NCBI GenBank assembly: GCA_015711895.1
Contig: JACVJH010000288.1
Span: 1-5,263 of the forward strand
Direction of reading: 5' to 3'
Source: Candidatus Solincola tengchongensis
GTDB taxonomy: Bacteria; Actinomycetota; Geothermincolia; Geothermincolales; RBG-13-55-18
Length of the DNA: 5,263 bases
Below are positions 5,163 through 5,263 of the stretch, one piece after another (the first letter of the stretch is position 1; each line of letters begins with the position of its first letter). The position numbers and the translations under genes were made by a program. The notes below the pieces were generated by a model. That model was not told the origin of the DNA and ran no database searches. It saw only the letters and a program-made list of their open reading frames with translations.

Positions 5163-5263
5163 TCATTCCGGCCCCTTCCTGCGCAGCGGGTTGACGAATG
5201 GGTTGCGACGGAAGCGGATCATGTCCGACAGGCCCTTGGTTATCCCCGAGGGCATGAAGATCA
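5163..5263 (-). CDS. livM: C-terminal end of a probable LivM permease (runs off right edge)
   Basis: Only the last 33 codons are present, reading IFMPSGITKGLSDMIRFRRN and ending RRKGPE before a TGA. The hydrophobic FMPSGI followed by a basic, probably cytoplasmic tail is the pattern at the end of LivM-type branched-chain amino-acid permeases (F-x-P-x-G-I/L). Position supports it strongly, since livM normally comes directly before livG. The transmembrane core lies outside the window, so the name rests on context plus a short tail. Confidence 0.65.
   Translation of the reverse strand, partial: IFMPSGITKGLSDMIRFRRNPFVNPLRRKGPE

Overview
This is a 5.26 kb window of GC-rich bacterial DNA in which every supported gene lies on the minus strand. 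The gene set is ordinary bacterial housekeeping and transport: polA, a class II tRNA-Leu with an encoded CCA end, hisI, and a livM-livG-livF branched-chain amino-acid ABC cassette. High GC, strong Shine-Dalgarno sites, GTG/TTG starts and zinc-ribbon membrane proteins would fit a high-GC Gram-positive or deep actinobacterial lineage. That placement is inference; nothing here fixes the taxon.

Reading in the direction of transcription (right to left), the window opens with the last 33 codons of a probable livM (5163-5263). Next come livG (4319-5101), an unusual 307-bp gap holding a possible 27-codon leader ORF, and livF (3280-4011). A 460-bp non-coding stretch with a strong G-quadruplex motif follows, then a stand-alone hisI (2463-2819). 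A 332-bp gap rich in perfect inverted repeats comes next. It precedes two neighbouring membrane proteins that share the same N-terminal four-cysteine zinc ribbon (1408-2130 and 733-1356). The window ends with tRNA-Leu(CAA) and its terminator (411-526), a promoter and strong hairpin in the polA leader (174-247), and the first 47 codons of polA running off the left edge.

LivG and LivF are the two ATPase subunits of a high-affinity branched-chain amino-acid (or related amide/urea) importer; LivM is one permease. HisI carries out one step of histidine synthesis, apart from any visible his operon. The two zinc-ribbon proteins have no recognised function. I see no CRISPR array, insertion sequence, phage gene or toxin-antitoxin pair, and no convincing new multi-gene system. 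The items most worth a second look are the structured gap upstream of the zinc-ribbon pair, the leader ORF abutting livF, the G-quadruplex motif and the polA leader hairpin.
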